This document shows positions 45,787 through 56,224 of a stretch of 64,000 nucleotides of DNA, piece by piece. The notes beneath the pieces were generated by a model that had not been told where the DNA came from, did no database searches, and saw only the letters and a program-made list of their open reading frames with translations. Source of the stretch: PNON01 sp963757065 (GTDB lineage: Bacteria > Chloroflexota > Anaerolineae > Anaerolineales > Anaerolineaceae); assembly GCA_963757065.1 (NCBI GenBank), contig CAVWQC010000007.1:930001-994000 (forward strand), read 5' to 3'. How positions within the stretch are numbered: position 1 is the first letter of the stretch; every line of letters starts with the position of its first letter. The position numbers and the translations under genes are program-made.

Positions 45787-47675
45787 GAACTAAATCAAGT
45801 GTCCGTAATAGATATGTTTTGTTAGGTGATCTGTTACTGATCGCCATCATTGTAATCGGAAGTTTCGCAATCCGTCTGGAATTAGGATCAGCATTTTCAT
45901 TTTATATGCCTTCTGCCTTATGGATGGTGTGTATTGCACTAATTATTAAACCCCTGGTTTATTACGAATTTGGACTTTATCGCCGGTTATGGATCTATGC
46001 CAGCGTACAGGAAATGAAGTTGATAGTTGCTGCAGTTACTACCGCGACAATATTATTGTCTGTTCTAATGATCAGCTTATTTAGTCTGGGGATGTTTAAG
46101 GGATTTCCCCGATCCGTTTTATTGATCGATTGGCTCGCATCAATATTGGCTGTCGGTGGCTTGAGGTTTACTTTCAGATTATTAGCAGAAAACAAGGCTA
46201 ATACACACTTATCAGGGATTGTCCCAAATGCTCGCAGAGTACTGGTTGTTGGTGCCGGTGATGCAGGAATTCTTGTGGTACGTGAAATGCAGAAGAATCC
46301 ACAGATAAATCTGATACCAATTGGTTTTTTGGATGATGCAACAGAAAAACAAAATAACCAAATCTATGGCATCCCTGTGGTAGGCAAATTAAATGAAATG
46401 TCTCGTGTCCTTGAGAACCAACAGGTGGATGAAGTTATCATAGCCATTCCATCTGCTCCAGGGTCAGTAATTAGATTGGTGGCAGATGTTTGCCGATTGA
46501 AAGGCATTCCATTTAGAACCATGCCGGGCATCTATGAGCTAATTGGTGGGAAAGTATCAGTAACGAAATTAAGGGATGTAGATATTACTGACCTTCTCCG
46601 TAGAGATCCGACACGTGTCAATGATGAAATAATAGCAGAAGAAATTTTAGGTAAATCTGTTCTTGTTACCGGAGCTGGAGGTTCAATTGGAAGGGAATTA
46701 TGCCGGCAGATTGCCCGGTGGAAACCTCTTGAACTGATTCTCCTCGGTCATGGAGAAAATAGCATATTCGAATCGCTAATTGAATTACAGGAAGATTATC
46801 CTTCACTTCCTATTCACCCGGTTATTGCTGACATTCGAGATTATGGTAGATTGGAAGATGTTTTTGAACAACATCGACCAAGCCTTGTATTTCATGCAGC
46901 TGCACATAAACATGTTCCATTGATGGAGATGAATATCAGTGAAGCGGTCATAAATAATATTCAAGGCACAAGGAATGTTGTGAATGTATGCGTTGCAAAG
47001 GGGGTATCCCGTTTTGTTTTCATTTCTACCGATAAAGCTATACGCCCGGTAAATGTGATGGGAGCAACGAAGAGATTAGCTGAGATGATTGTTCTGGATG
47101 CTGCCCGCAGGACTGGTCGGTCATTTACAGTTGTCCGGTTTGGAAATGTTTTAGGCAGCAGAGGTAGTGTCGTACCATTATTTAAACGCCAAATTTCAAG
47201 GGGTGGCCCTGTAACAATTACTCATCCAGATATGAAACGATACTTCATGACAATCCCTGAAGCAGTACACCTGGTCCTCCAATCATCAGCATTAGGGAAT
47301 GGCGGCGAGGTATATGTCTTGAATATGGGACAACAAGTGAGGATCCTTGATCTGGCTAAAGACTTGATTCGTCTTTCTGGTTTTGAACCGGGACGCGATA
47401 TTGATATAGTATTTACTGGTATACGTCCTGGAGAAAAGATTTCTGAAGACCTTTGGGATGAAGGCCATACGTTTGCGCGGACGGTTCATCCAGATGTATA
47501 CAGATTGGAAGGACAGGATGTTTTATCCGGGGAAGAACTCCACAAATCCATTGATGAGATAGTCCATTTGGCTCAAGACAATGATTCTGTCTTGATCATT
47601 AAGTTGATGGATGAATTAATACCTGGATCTGCGGTTCAAATATCTCCTTCACCTGATATTACCGCTATTGATTAA
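45771..47675 (+). CDS. Membrane-bound nucleotide-sugar 4,6-dehydratase (CapD/PglF type)
   Basis: 634 residues. Four N-terminal membrane helices (about 15-130), a nucleotide-binding-like domain (VLVVGAGDAGILVVREM, about 155-171) and a SDR catalytic domain (about 295-590) with SVLVTGAGGSIGRELCRQI, FHAAAHKHVPLME and STDKAIRPVNVMGATKRLAEM. The Met in the place of the usual SDR Tyr is typical of long-form UDP-GlcNAc 4,6-dehydratases. It produces a 4-keto-6-deoxy sugar, the precursor of rare amino sugars. Confidence 0.93.
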   Translation: MDEAVRTKSSVRNRYVLLGDLLLIAIIVIGSFAIRLELGSAFSFYMPSALWMVCIALIIKPLVYYEFGLYRRLWIYASVQEMKLIVAAVTTATILLSVLMISLFSLGMFKGFPRSVLLIDWLASILAVGGLRFTFRLLAENKANTHLSGIVPNARRVLVVGAGDAGILVVREMQKNPQINLIPIGFLDDATEKQNNQIYGIPVVGKLNEMSRVLENQQVDEVIIAIPSAPGSVIRLVADVCRLKGIPFRTMPGIYELIGGKVSVTKLRDVDITDLLRRDPTRVNDEIIAEEILGKSVLVTGAGGSIGRELCRQIARWKPLELILLGHGENSIFESLIELQEDYPSLPIHPVIADIRDYGRLEDVFEQHRPSLVFHAAAHKHVPLMEMNISEAVINNIQGTRNVVNVCVAKGVSRFVFISTDKAIRPVNVMGATKRLAEMIVLDAARRTGRSFTVVRFGNVLGSRGSVVPLFKRQISRGGPVTITHPDMKRYFMTIPEAVHLVLQSSALGNGGEVYVLNMGQQVRILDLAKDLIRLSGFEPGRDIDIVFTGIRPGEKISEDLWDEGHTFARTVHPDVYRLEGQDVLSGEELHKSIDEIVHLAQDNDSVLIIKLMDELIPGSAVQISPSPDITAID

Positions 47676-47677
47676 CG

Positions 47678-48679
47678 ATGGATTTATCAGAAGAAGATTG
47701 GAAACGTAGTCTGGAATTATTTCCTGATGCGCATATACTTCAATCAGCGGAATGGGGGGAATTAAAATCGGGCTTCAATTGGAAGCCTGTTCGTTTCACT
47801 GCGGGAGGGTGTTATGCTCAGATTTTATTTAGATCCTTACCCGGCGGAATCTCGATTGGTTACATACCCAAAGGACCATTTGGACCCCTAAATTCGGAAT
47901 TCTGGCGGGAATTAAAGCATATCGGACGAAAACACAGAGCTATCATGATCAAGGTGGAACCTGACCAATCTGAGAGTGAAGGGGAAGAATATCATTGGCC
48001 ATGGGAAACAGAAAAATTAATTCCATCAAAACCTATACAACCAGCACAGACAATAATTATCGACCTGACAGCGGATGAAAAAACCATCCTTGACCGGATG
48101 AAACAAAAGACACGTTACAATATTCACCTGGCTGAAAAGAAGGATATTTCCATCCATCAGACTACTGATGTTAAGGCTTTTTACGCGATGATGATCAGTA
48201 CTGGTGTGAGGGATGGCTTTGGTATTCATAGCTACGAATATTACCAAAAGGCATATGACCTTTTTGCTCCTGCGGGTAATTGTGTTCTGATGACCGCCCG
48301 CCACAATGGAATAGACCTTGCGGCGGTAATGATCTTCAAATTTGGAACCCGATGCTGGTATTTCTATGGTGCTTCGACAGAGATCGAACGGAATAGAATG
48401 CCAGTATATCTGCTTCAATGGAATGCCATTCTTTGGGCAAAACAACACGGCTGTAAAGAATATGACTTATGGGGAATTCCTGATTTTCCTGAATCAATTT
48501 TAGAAGAACAATTTACCACACGAACAGATGAACTGTGGGGGGTCTATCGTTTGAAACGAGGATTTGGCGGAAATATTAAACGTTCCTCTCAAACCGTAGA
48601 TTTGGTCCTCCAACCGCTGCTGTATAAAGCCCTGATGTGGTGGATAAAATCTAGAAGACATGGGGTGGAATTTGGATGA
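47678..48679 (+). CDS. FemAB/FemX-like peptidyltransferase 1
   Basis: A 333-residue protein with two GNAT-like halves. Family stretches: LQSAEWGELKSGFNW, MKQKTRYNIHLAEKK (about 142-157) and FGTRCWYFYGASTE with AILWAKQHGCKEYDLWGIPD. FemX-type proteins add amino acids from aminoacyl-tRNA to lipid II or to peptidoglycan stems; some related members modify exopolysaccharide. It begins two bases after the capD-like stop and overlaps a second homologue. Confidence 0.88.
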   Translation: MDLSEEDWKRSLELFPDAHILQSAEWGELKSGFNWKPVRFTAGGCYAQILFRSLPGGISIGYIPKGPFGPLNSEFWRELKHIGRKHRAIMIKVEPDQSESEGEEYHWPWETEKLIPSKPIQPAQTIIIDLTADEKTILDRMKQKTRYNIHLAEKKDISIHQTTDVKAFYAMMISTGVRDGFGIHSYEYYQKAYDLFAPAGNCVLMTARHNGIDLAAVMIFKFGTRCWYFYGASTEIERNRMPVYLLQWNAILWAKQHGCKEYDLWGIPDFPESILEEQFTTRTDELWGVYRLKRGFGGNIKRSSQTVDLVLQPLLYKALMWWIKSRRHGVEFG

Positions 48680-49805
48680 CCTCCGTCTTGAAATTCTAAT
48701 CTCACCTGATGATGAACTTTGGAACAGATTGCTTTCCAGTATTCCGAATTCACATATCCTTCAAACCAGCCATTGGGCAAAAGTAAAATCCAGGGTCGGT
48801 TGGAAAGCCAATTATTTAATATGGAAAGATACTGAGGGTATAGTAAGAGCAGCTGCCCTGGTCTTATTGAAAGAACATACCCATCTTCAGCCGAATTTTC
48901 CGTAGCTGTATTATGTATATTCCCCGGGGTCCTGTTTTAGATTGGACAGATCAATCTATTGGAATACAAATTCTGAATGATCTCATCGTCTTTGCCAGAA
49001 AGAATAAAGCTGTTTTCTTAAAAATTAGACCCGGATATCACCATCGGGCTTGGCCTACCTGAAAGTAAAGATTTTCAATTTGTGGATAATGGCCAGAATT
49101 ATCTTGAGCATTTGAAAAAAAGCGGTTGGCAATATTCTCAAGACCAGGTGCAATTTAAGAATACTGTAATCATGTATCTACTTCCTTCTGAGGATGATCT
49201 TCTTTCCCGGATGAAGCAAAAGACGCGTTACAACATCATGCTAGCCAAACGTAAGGGAGTTGCTATTCGGAAAGGGGGATCCGAATGATTTCCCTGCTTT
49301 ATACAGTATGTATGCTCAAACTGCACTAAGGGATGGTTTTATCATTCGGGATGAAGCATATTATTTATATGTTTGGAATCTACTCTACGAAGCTGGAATG
49401 GCCGTCCCGCTCATTGCAGAAGTCGATGGAAAACCAGTTTCAGCTATCATCCTATTTGTGTTCGCTAAAAAGGCTTACTACTTTTATGGAATGTCTACCG
49501 GTGAACATCGGGAAAAAATGCCAAATCATTTGTTGCAATGGGAGGCAATCCTCCTTGCAAAGTCACTAGGCTGCCTGGTTTACGATTTTTGGGGAGCACC
49601 TGACAAATATGATGAAGAGGATTCCATGTGGGGAGTGTATCGCTTCAAAGAAGGATTTAATGGAGAGATATTATCCGGAATTGGAGCCTGGGACTATATA
49701 TTAAATCGTGCCTTATACACAGGTTACACACAATTAATTCCAGCAATATTAAATATAATGCGAAGATTCGGAAGAAAAAGGTTAACTAAGGAGGTATTAG
49801 GATGA
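48660..49805 (+). CDS. FemAB/FemX-like peptidyltransferase 2 (multiple frameshifts)
   Basis: A paralogue of the preceding gene, spread over several frames: LQTSHWAKVKSRVGWKAN (about 48753-48810), SAEFSVAV then MYIPRGPVLDWTDQ (about 48885-48950), ITIGLGLPESKDFQFVD (about 49035-49085), MKQKTRYNIMLAKRKG, then YFYGMSTGEHREKMPNHLLQ and DFWGAPDKYDEEDSMWGVYR. At least four single-base shifts are needed, near 48880-48910, 49030 and 49275. The protein sequence between shifts is well conserved, with no in-frame decay. Either a recent pseudogene or sequencing insertions. Confidence 0.75.
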
Positions 49806-50762
49806 ATTTACCAAGAGTTCGATTTGCGATCGTTACCAACTCCCATTGAGGCATTACCTGCCTTGAGTGCTTACCTGGGAGGACCTCAGATACTTGTAAA
49901 ACGGGATGACATGACCGGTTTGGGAATGGGGGGCAATAAGATCCGAAAATTGGAGTTCCTGGTTGCAGAGGCTCAAGCCAATGGCGCAAAGATGCTTGAT
50001 AACGACTGGGGCAGCCCAATCCAATCATTGCAGGCAAACTGCAGCTGTAGCTGCCAGAATGGGTTACTCATGCCACCTTGTTTTAACTGGAGACCCAAAA
50101 GACAGCAGTAATGGAAACCTGCTTTTGGACTCCCTTTTTGGTACTGAGATCACCTGGTGTGAAAAGATCCACCGGGATGAAGTATTGTCGAATGTCTTCG
50201 AATCAGCCTGGAATAACGGTAAACGTCCTTTTTTGATCCCTTACGGTGGATCCAGTCCGATAGGAGCAGCAGCGTATGCATCTGCCTTCTCCGAGCTTGT
50301 TACTCAGGGGGTGATCACCAGATACGATCATTTTCGCTACATCATCAGGAGGAACCCAGGCGGGTCTGGTTCTTGGGGCAAAAATAAATAACAGCAACAC
50401 GCGCATACTTGGGGTTTCGGTTGACGTTTATGCTGAAGAATTGCAAATGAAAGTATCCAAATTAGTAAATGAGACGGCTGATCGGATGCAAGTTAATTAT
50501 TTCAGCGGAAGCAAGTGAGATATTGAGTAGATGATAATTATATTGGTGAAGGATATGGAGTGGTTTCATCATTGGAACGGGATGCTATCAAGCTCTTTGC
50601 ACAAAAGGAAGGTTTATTACTGGACCCTGTGTATACGGGAAGGGCAGCAGGTGCATTAATTGATCTGATCAGCAAAGGGAAAGTTTAAGGCCGGTGAGCA
50701 GGTTTTATTCTGGCATACTGGAGGTACTCCGGCATTATTTGCAAGCCAGTATTGTGATTTAA
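49802..50762 (+). CDS. D-cysteine desulfhydrase / ACC deaminase-like PLP enzyme (many frameshifts)
   Basis: A PLP-dependent fold-type II enzyme. ATG 49802 overlaps the previous stop and has AAGGAGG. In pieces: LPTPIEALPALSAYLGG, KRDDMTGLGMGGNKIRKLEF (the Lys binds PLP), TTGAAQSNHCRQTAA, LIPYGGSSPIGAAAY, SSGGTQAGLVLGAK, then YIGEGYGV, DPVYTGRAAGAL and FWHTGGTPALFA. About six single-base shifts, mostly one extra base each (near 49841, 50000, 50343, 50500-50535, 50690). The end is uncertain: the last frame stops at 50848, overlapping the convergent kinase gene. The enzyme would release sulfide, pyruvate and ammonia from D-cysteine. Confidence 0.75.
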
Positions 50763-50779
50763 TTACAATAAGCAATTTA

Positions 50780-52928
50780 TCAAGGACGCCAGACAGGTTG
50801 GAAATCCAGACTTATTGCGTCAGTCAAACGAACAACTTTGTCTCCTAAAAAATTCATGATATAGATATCATGATTATTACCTTCCGGCCAGGCTTCAAAT
50901 ACCAACCAGTGGCCGTCAGGTGAAATATCTGCATCACTTGCAGGAGATGGTACCGGGTGATTTTCTGTGGGTATCTTAAATTCAAGAGAATTTTCGGATG
51001 AAGGAAAATTAATCCCAGCCAACCATGGGAAAAATGGGTCCAACGGAGATTGTGTAAAGATGATCTCAGAATTCGTAGGGGACCAAACCGGCCAGTTATC
51101 ATTATTATTCCTGGAATGTGAAAACTGAACGCTTGAACCTGTCACATTATCCCTTACCCAAATTTCGCTTGAGTACCTGGTACTAATATATGCAAGGAAT
51201 AACCCATCCGATGACCATGCAGGATGCTTTGAAGGTTCTTTTGCATCTGCAGCAGCGGAGATGGATTTTGTTTCAATATTGTAAATATAAATCTGAGTGG
51301 ATCCCGAAATGTTTTTTGTAAAAGCAATTTGCTTACCATCCGGCGACCATGCAGGGTCATAATTTCCACCATATCCAGGATCTAAAGCTACCGGGTTTGA
51401 CCCATCTGCATCAATAATGTGCAGGTTTGCTTTTGGATATAGATATTCTCGTTTATAACAAGGTGAAATGAATACAAGTTTTTGACCATCGGGTGACCAA
51501 TCTGGCTGACAGGCACCTTGTTTAAGGTTGGTCAATTGACTGAGAGATTCGCCCTGAGCATTTATTAGCCAGATTTGAGGAATCCCTGTGCGCATAGATA
51601 CAAAGGCAATTTCACCGGAGATCGATTCAAGGGAGTCACCCGCTGTTGTTGGCTGAAACGGTATGTTGTCAATAACAATTGGAGTAGACGGAGAGCTCTG
51701 AGATGGTTGAAGTTGAGGGGCTAGCAAGGTCGCAAGCGCGGTCCTGGCGTTAGCATCTTCATGCAAACCAGTTGGTGTTTTTAAAGGGATTGGTGACGAA
51801 GTCGGAATTATTGGAGCGGCTGCAACATTTTCTGTCAGTGCAATTGGGGTGCTATTTGCAACAGGGATTGTTGGCGTTTTATTCAACATGCCTGTTACAT
51901 TAATCATAATTATGCTGGTAGCTGCAGCAACAGCTAATAGAACCAGGGCAGTTACCCCGATCATTTTTAGTAAAAGATGCGGTTCTCTGGCTTTCACAGG
52001 AATTGGTGGAGTAGTAGCCGGTTTACTTTTCAGGTCTGTTATTTTTGATCCTGTTCCAATTTGATCCTGGGCTGTTTGTGAAGGTAAGAGTAGAAAAACC
52101 TTCGAATCGCTGGCTTTTTCACCAATGGAAGCCAATAATGCTTTTTTCATTTCCAGAGCAGTTTGATACCGATTTTCCGGATGGGTATCCATTGCCTTTT
52201 CGATTACCGCGGCAAGTTTTTTTGATACTCTGGGATTATGTTTTCTGAGTGAAGCGAGACGTGCATAACCGGTTACCCTGCTCAGGCTGTCTTCTGGAAT
52301 ACACCCGCACAGAGCAGCATATAGTGTAGCTCCCAATGAATATATATCTGATCGGGGATCTGTTCGTGCCTGACCATATTGTTCCGGGAGGAGAATAGCC
52401 GGGGGTCATTGCTCTTGCGCCGGTTGTGGTTTCCTGTGTACCCATATCCACTTTAGCGAGGCCAAAATCGACCAAAGAGATACGTCCATCCACTGCTATT
52501 CGGATGTTACCTGGTTTGAGGTCCCTGTGAATGATGGCGGGTTGCCGGGAATGTAGATAGTCCAATGCATCGCAGATCGTTGCACCGATACTAACCGCTT
52601 CAGTGTCGGATAAAACCCCTGATCTGTCCATCCTTGCCCGCAGATCTTCACCATCCACATAATCCATGACCAGGTATTGACCTTTATTTTTAATCTCAAA
52701 GTGGTCAGTAACTCTCGTTAAATTGGGGTGTTTCAGTGTTGCCAGCATCACAGCTTCACGCTTGAATTGGCGGGCAAACTCTTCAGAAAGGTATAAATTT
52801 TCTTTTAAAGCGACATCGACACCCAGGTTCAGGTCAATGGCATGGTAGACAGCACCCATTCCTCCCTGACCAAGTATGGATAGTATTCTGTAACGTTGAT
52901 TTAGGATAACACCAGTATCTAGGGGCAT
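50780..52928 (-). CDS. Ser/Thr protein kinase with extracytoplasmic PD40 beta-propeller (one frameshift)
   Basis: PknB-type membrane kinase of about 715 residues. N-terminal kinase domain: GQGGMGAVYHAIDL, VALKE (Lys), HRDLKPGNI, DFGLAK and SPPEQYGQ. A membrane helix follows (VTALVLLAVAAATSIIMI), then a Thr/Pro-rich linker and at least five PD40/TolB-like repeats (WSPDGQKLVFIS, WSPDGKQIAFTK, WSSDGLFLAYIS). One extra base near 52389 splits SPP from EQYGQ; without it the protein is continuous. Start ATG 52928 (MPLDTGVIL) is preferred; the frame is open to 53000. The propeller probably senses wall or surface material. Confidence 0.88.
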
Positions 52929-53063
52929 AATTGTTATATCATTGACCAACCATGATTTTATCTTATTTTTGTAAAAACTGTTACGCTTCCGGTTTAGCAT
53001 ATTGCTTCCGGTTATTACTCAGCAAAGGAACATGCTATAATCCAAAAGGTAACCTCAAATCTT

Positions 53064-54029
53064 ATGTTCCAAAACCTCGAAATTCACACCACTGTTCGAA
53101 TTGCTTTTTTCTTCGCGCTAGCATTAGCGGTGATATTTATCCCTATGGGAATAAACCGCATCATTGCCGGCCGAAAGCTTCAATACTTCAGAAAACGTCG
53201 TAACCAGATGTTGATCGGTTGGAGGATGCTTTTAGCTGCTTTGATCTTAGGTGGTGTATCTCTATTTTTAAATTACTATGCAGAACCAGTCATCTATACT
53301 TATTTTGCTCCGAGTCCTACCCAAAAGAAAACTCCGACAACTTCTTTAACCCCGTCTATTACTTTAACTCCAACAATTACTGAGACACCGACTATTACAT
53401 TAACCCCGTTGTTTTCCTACACACCAACCATCACGCCAATTCCAAGTGTACCTGAAGTGATCGAAGCCAGGTTTGAAAGCAAGGTGACCCCCGATGCAGC
53501 GGCAGTATTTAGTCCGATCCAATTTGCCAGGAACCTTGATACAGATTACATTCCAATAAACCCCCAAAATACATTTGAGCACCCGATAAAACATCTATAT
53601 GGTGTATTTAGTTATGATGGTGTGGCAGACCGGTCACAATGGACAGCGATCTGGTACAGGAACGGGGAATTGGTCTACTTCGAAACAAAACCCTGGGACG
53701 GTGGGACGGGAGGATATGGATATACTGATTGGGACCCGGATCCATCCTTGTGGATTCCGGGTGATTATGAGGTTCAAATATTCAACGGTATCATTTTTAA
53801 AGTTTCCGGGCGTTTCACCATTACAGGTGAACCACCAACAGCCAAACCAACAGTCACTCCCAGCTTCACTCCAAGTAATACGCCTCTACCAACGAGTACC
53901 CGTACTCCAACATTAACAAGGACGATAAAACCAACCCGGACACCTGTACCAACCCGCACACCAACGATTACCCGAACACCAACGATTACCAGAACACCTA
54001 CTATTACCCGGACAGCGACTCAGTCATAA
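53064..54029 (+). CDS. Membrane protein with Thr/Pro-rich (TPT) repeats
   Basis: 321 residues. Two membrane helices (about 12-35 and 50-70) with a basic loop between them, a low-complexity TPTIT linker (about 80-125), a compact extracytoplasmic beta-domain (about 130-255; VFSYDGVADRSQWTAIWYRN and WIPGDYEVQIFNG) and a C-terminal RTPTITRTP repeat tail. The central domain resembles ligand-binding beta-sandwiches seen next to chloroflexotal kinases; I cannot name a family. It is divergent from the kinase gene, 63 bases from the longest kinase frame. Confidence 0.7.
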   Translation: MFQNLEIHTTVRIAFFFALALAVIFIPMGINRIIAGRKLQYFRKRRNQMLIGWRMLLAALILGGVSLFLNYYAEPVIYTYFAPSPTQKKTPTTSLTPSITLTPTITETPTITLTPLFSYTPTITPIPSVPEVIEARFESKVTPDAAAVFSPIQFARNLDTDYIPINPQNTFEHPIKHLYGVFSYDGVADRSQWTAIWYRNGELVYFETKPWDGGTGGYGYTDWDPDPSLWIPGDYEVQIFNGIIFKVSGRFTITGEPPTAKPTVTPSFTPSNTPLPTSTRTPTLTRTIKPTRTPVPTRTPTITRTPTITRTPTITRTATQS

Positions 54030-54066
54030 TAGACTGCCAGAAAAGTCTACTGACGTCACAACTGGT

Positions 54067-54999
54067 TCATATTCTGTTTTTATGACTGACCTGTAGTGAG
54101 ATCGCAATTTGGGCTGCTAATTTTGCATTATTTTTAAGTAAAGCTAAATTTGTTTCCATGCTCTTCCCACCAGTAAGAGTTTTCACTCTATCGAGCAGAA
54201 AAGGTGTTACTGCCGGTCCCCGGATTCCCTTCGATTTTGCTTCAGCCACAGCTTTCAATATCGATCTTTCAATATCTGCTGCGGGAATATCATACTCATC
54301 AGGCGGAGGTTGAACAACGAGCAGAGCGGTTTTTTCTCCCATTTCCCATTGCGACCTGGCTACCGCAGCGATTTCACCTGGAGAATCCACCCGGGAATCA
54401 AGCATCAAGCCACTGGAACGAGAATAAAACGCTGGAAATTCATTTGTCTGAAAGCCAATAATGAGCACTCCATTAGTCTCAAGAACCTCAACTGTAGCGT
54501 GCAGGTCAAGTATGGCTTTTGCACCTGCGCACACTACGATCATAGGGGTATTACTTAATTTTTGTAAATCAGCAGAAATATCAAAAGGAGCGTCGCGATG
54601 TACTCCTCCTATTCCACCTGTCGCGAAAACTTTAATTCCAACAGTGTGAGCAACAGTCATAGTTCCAGCGACAGTTGTTCCTCCAGATAGCTTATGCGTG
54701 ATGGCATACCCGAAATCTCGTTGACTGATCTTCCTGGTTCCTTTCAAGAATGCCAGTTTTTCCAACTCACTGTCATCAAGCCCAACATGCACTTTTCCGT
54801 CCAATAAGGCTATGGTTGCGGGAATTGCCCCTTGATCCATAATAATCTTTTGCATATTCAAGGCAGTTTCCAGGTTTACAGGTTGTGGTAAGCCATGGGT
54901 GATCACTGCAGACTCTAGTGCAACTACAGGCAGTTCGCTTTGTAAAGCTTTCGCGACTAACGGTTGAATTATCATATTTTCAGGATATTCTTTTATCAT
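54067..54999 (-). CDS. psuG: Pseudouridine-5'-phosphate glycosidase
   Basis: About 310 residues; ATG 54999 (MIKEYPENMII) is chosen, since the upstream extension of the open frame is not conserved-looking. Family motifs: VALESAVITHGLPQPVN (catalytic Glu), TTVAGTMTVAHTVGIKVFATGGIGGVHRD in two parts (Lys/Gly loop) and AVTPFLLDRVKTLTGGKS. It splits pseudouridine 5'-phosphate into uracil and ribose 5-phosphate. No psuK kinase is adjacent. Confidence 0.95.
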   Translation of the reverse strand: MIKEYPENMIIQPLVAKALQSELPVVALESAVITHGLPQPVNLETALNMQKIIMDQGAIPATIALLDGKVHVGLDDSELEKLAFLKGTRKISQRDFGYAITHKLSGGTTVAGTMTVAHTVGIKVFATGGIGGVHRDAPFDISADLQKLSNTPMIVVCAGAKAILDLHATVEVLETNGVLIIGFQTNEFPAFYSRSSGLMLDSRVDSPGEIAAVARSQWEMGEKTALLVVQPPPDEYDIPAADIERSILKAVAEAKSKGIRGPAVTPFLLDRVKTLTGGKSMETNLALLKNNAKLAAQIAISLQVSHKNRI

Positions 55000-55162
55000 T
55001 ATTTGTTCCCTATTATTTGTTTTGATCAAATATCTAACGTGGTAATTATACAACCTTGACCGCGATTTCAATCTAGCGATTGAGAGAACAAGCGAAGATT
55101 GCCAAGTTATATAAATTGGAATAATATTGTGGAAACTATGAATTAATCAACATTGAGGACGA

Positions 55163-56023
55163 ATGATAAGAGTAGAGTTCCATTGCCATACAATTTATTC
55201 CCATGATAGCCTGGTCAGCATAGACGATCTATATAAGGCAGCGAAAGAAAAACATTTAGATCGGGTGATTATCACTGATCACAACCGGATCGATGGTGCA
55301 TTACTGGCTCATGAAAAATTTCCTGACATTTTCATAGTGGGTGAAGAAGTGATGACCACTGAAGGAGAGCTATTGGCTGCATTTGTCAAAGAAGTCATCC
55401 CGAAAGGATTGACTCCAAAAGAAACCATTCAAAAACTGAAGGATCAAGGAGCATTCGTCTGGGTTCCTCATCCATTTGATAAGGCAAGGTCAGGTTCGTG
55501 GGATTTGAATGAATTGAAGAAGATTGCTCCACTGGTCGATGCCATCGAAGTGTTTAATTCACGGTGCATTGATAATTACAAAAATTTGCTGGCCGCAAAT
55601 TTTGCAAAAGATTATTCCCTATTAGCAACAGTAGGTTCGGATGCTCATTCAATATATGAACTCGGCCGATCAACACTGGTACTTCGAGATTTTAATGATG
55701 CTCAAGAATTAAAGCGGTCATTATCTACTGCCACGCAAGACGTTACAATTGACTTCATTTTGGGTACATTTTATAAGTACCTGGGCAAAATTGAAAAAAA
55801 AGTATTTTCGGGCTTGACGGAATGGATACTTTGGGTAGAATTAGACCCATGGGGCGGTGGCGGAATTGGCAGACGCAGTGGACTTAAAATCCACCGACCG
55901 CGAGGTCTTGAGGGTTCAAGTCCCTCTCGCCCCACTAAATACTATCTAGGTTACCCACTTTTTCCAAATAATTTTCACAATTACTTTATGTATTTGACTT
56001 GGCGCACTTTTTATTTTCGCTGA
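55163..56023 (+). CDS. PHP-domain metal-dependent phosphoesterase (open frame runs into tRNA-Leu)
   Basis: PHP-family phosphoesterase with metal ligands in FHCHTIYSHDSL, ITDHNRIDG, GEEVMTTEGELLAA, VPHPFD and VGSDAHS; the domain ends at about residue 210. As sequenced, the frame continues through the whole tRNA-Leu gene to 56023, giving an implausible tail. If the A8 run at 55794-55801 were A7, the protein would end YFRA-stop at 55817, just before the tRNA promoter. Given the many one-base insertions in this window, that shorter end (about 217 residues) is likely the real one. Confidence 0.85.
   Translation: MIRVEFHCHTIYSHDSLVSIDDLYKAAKEKHLDRVIITDHNRIDGALLAHEKFPDIFIVGEEVMTTEGELLAAFVKEVIPKGLTPKETIQKLKDQGAFVWVPHPFDKARSGSWDLNELKKIAPLVDAIEVFNSRCIDNYKNLLAANFAKDYSLLATVGSDAHSIYELGRSTLVLRDFNDAQELKRSLSTATQDVTIDFILGTFYKYLGKIEKKVFSGLTEWILWVELDPWGGGGIGRRSGLKIHRPRGLEGSSPSRPTKYYLGYPLFPNNFHNYFMYLTWRTFYFR
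55814..55841 (+). promoter_or_regulatory. Promoter of tRNA-Leu
   Basis: TTGACG (55814-55819), a 16-bp spacer and TAGAAT (55836-55841) end nine bases before the tRNA. It sits inside the PHP open frame as sequenced. Confidence 0.6.
55851..55934 (+). tRNA. tRNA-Leu (anticodon TAA)
   Basis: An 84-nt class II tRNA with a long variable arm. The anticodon loop CTTAAAA gives TAA, the T loop is TTCAAGT, the acceptor stem is GGGGCGG with TCGCCCC, and the discriminator is A. CCA is not encoded. A partial copy of its 3' half lies 3.7 kb downstream. Confidence 0.95.
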
Positions 56024-56224
56024 GGCAAGCTTGCAGAACGGCGCCTGCAATTAAAGGTATATATTTTGGAACGAATAGTACATTTCTTAAGAATACTGAA
56101 GACATTGATAATCAATATTATTAGCCTTGTCCGTTAGTAAACTGTAACATACAAACATAATACAATTCCTATAATATTTATTTTTAAATATATATACTGA
56201 AATTACTAAGGAATGCTTTGATCT

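Noticed and set aside
53880..54020. Repeated CCAACGATTACC-like units as a DNA repeat array
   Set aside because: They encode the in-frame RTPTITRTP tail of a membrane protein; low-complexity coding sequence explains them.
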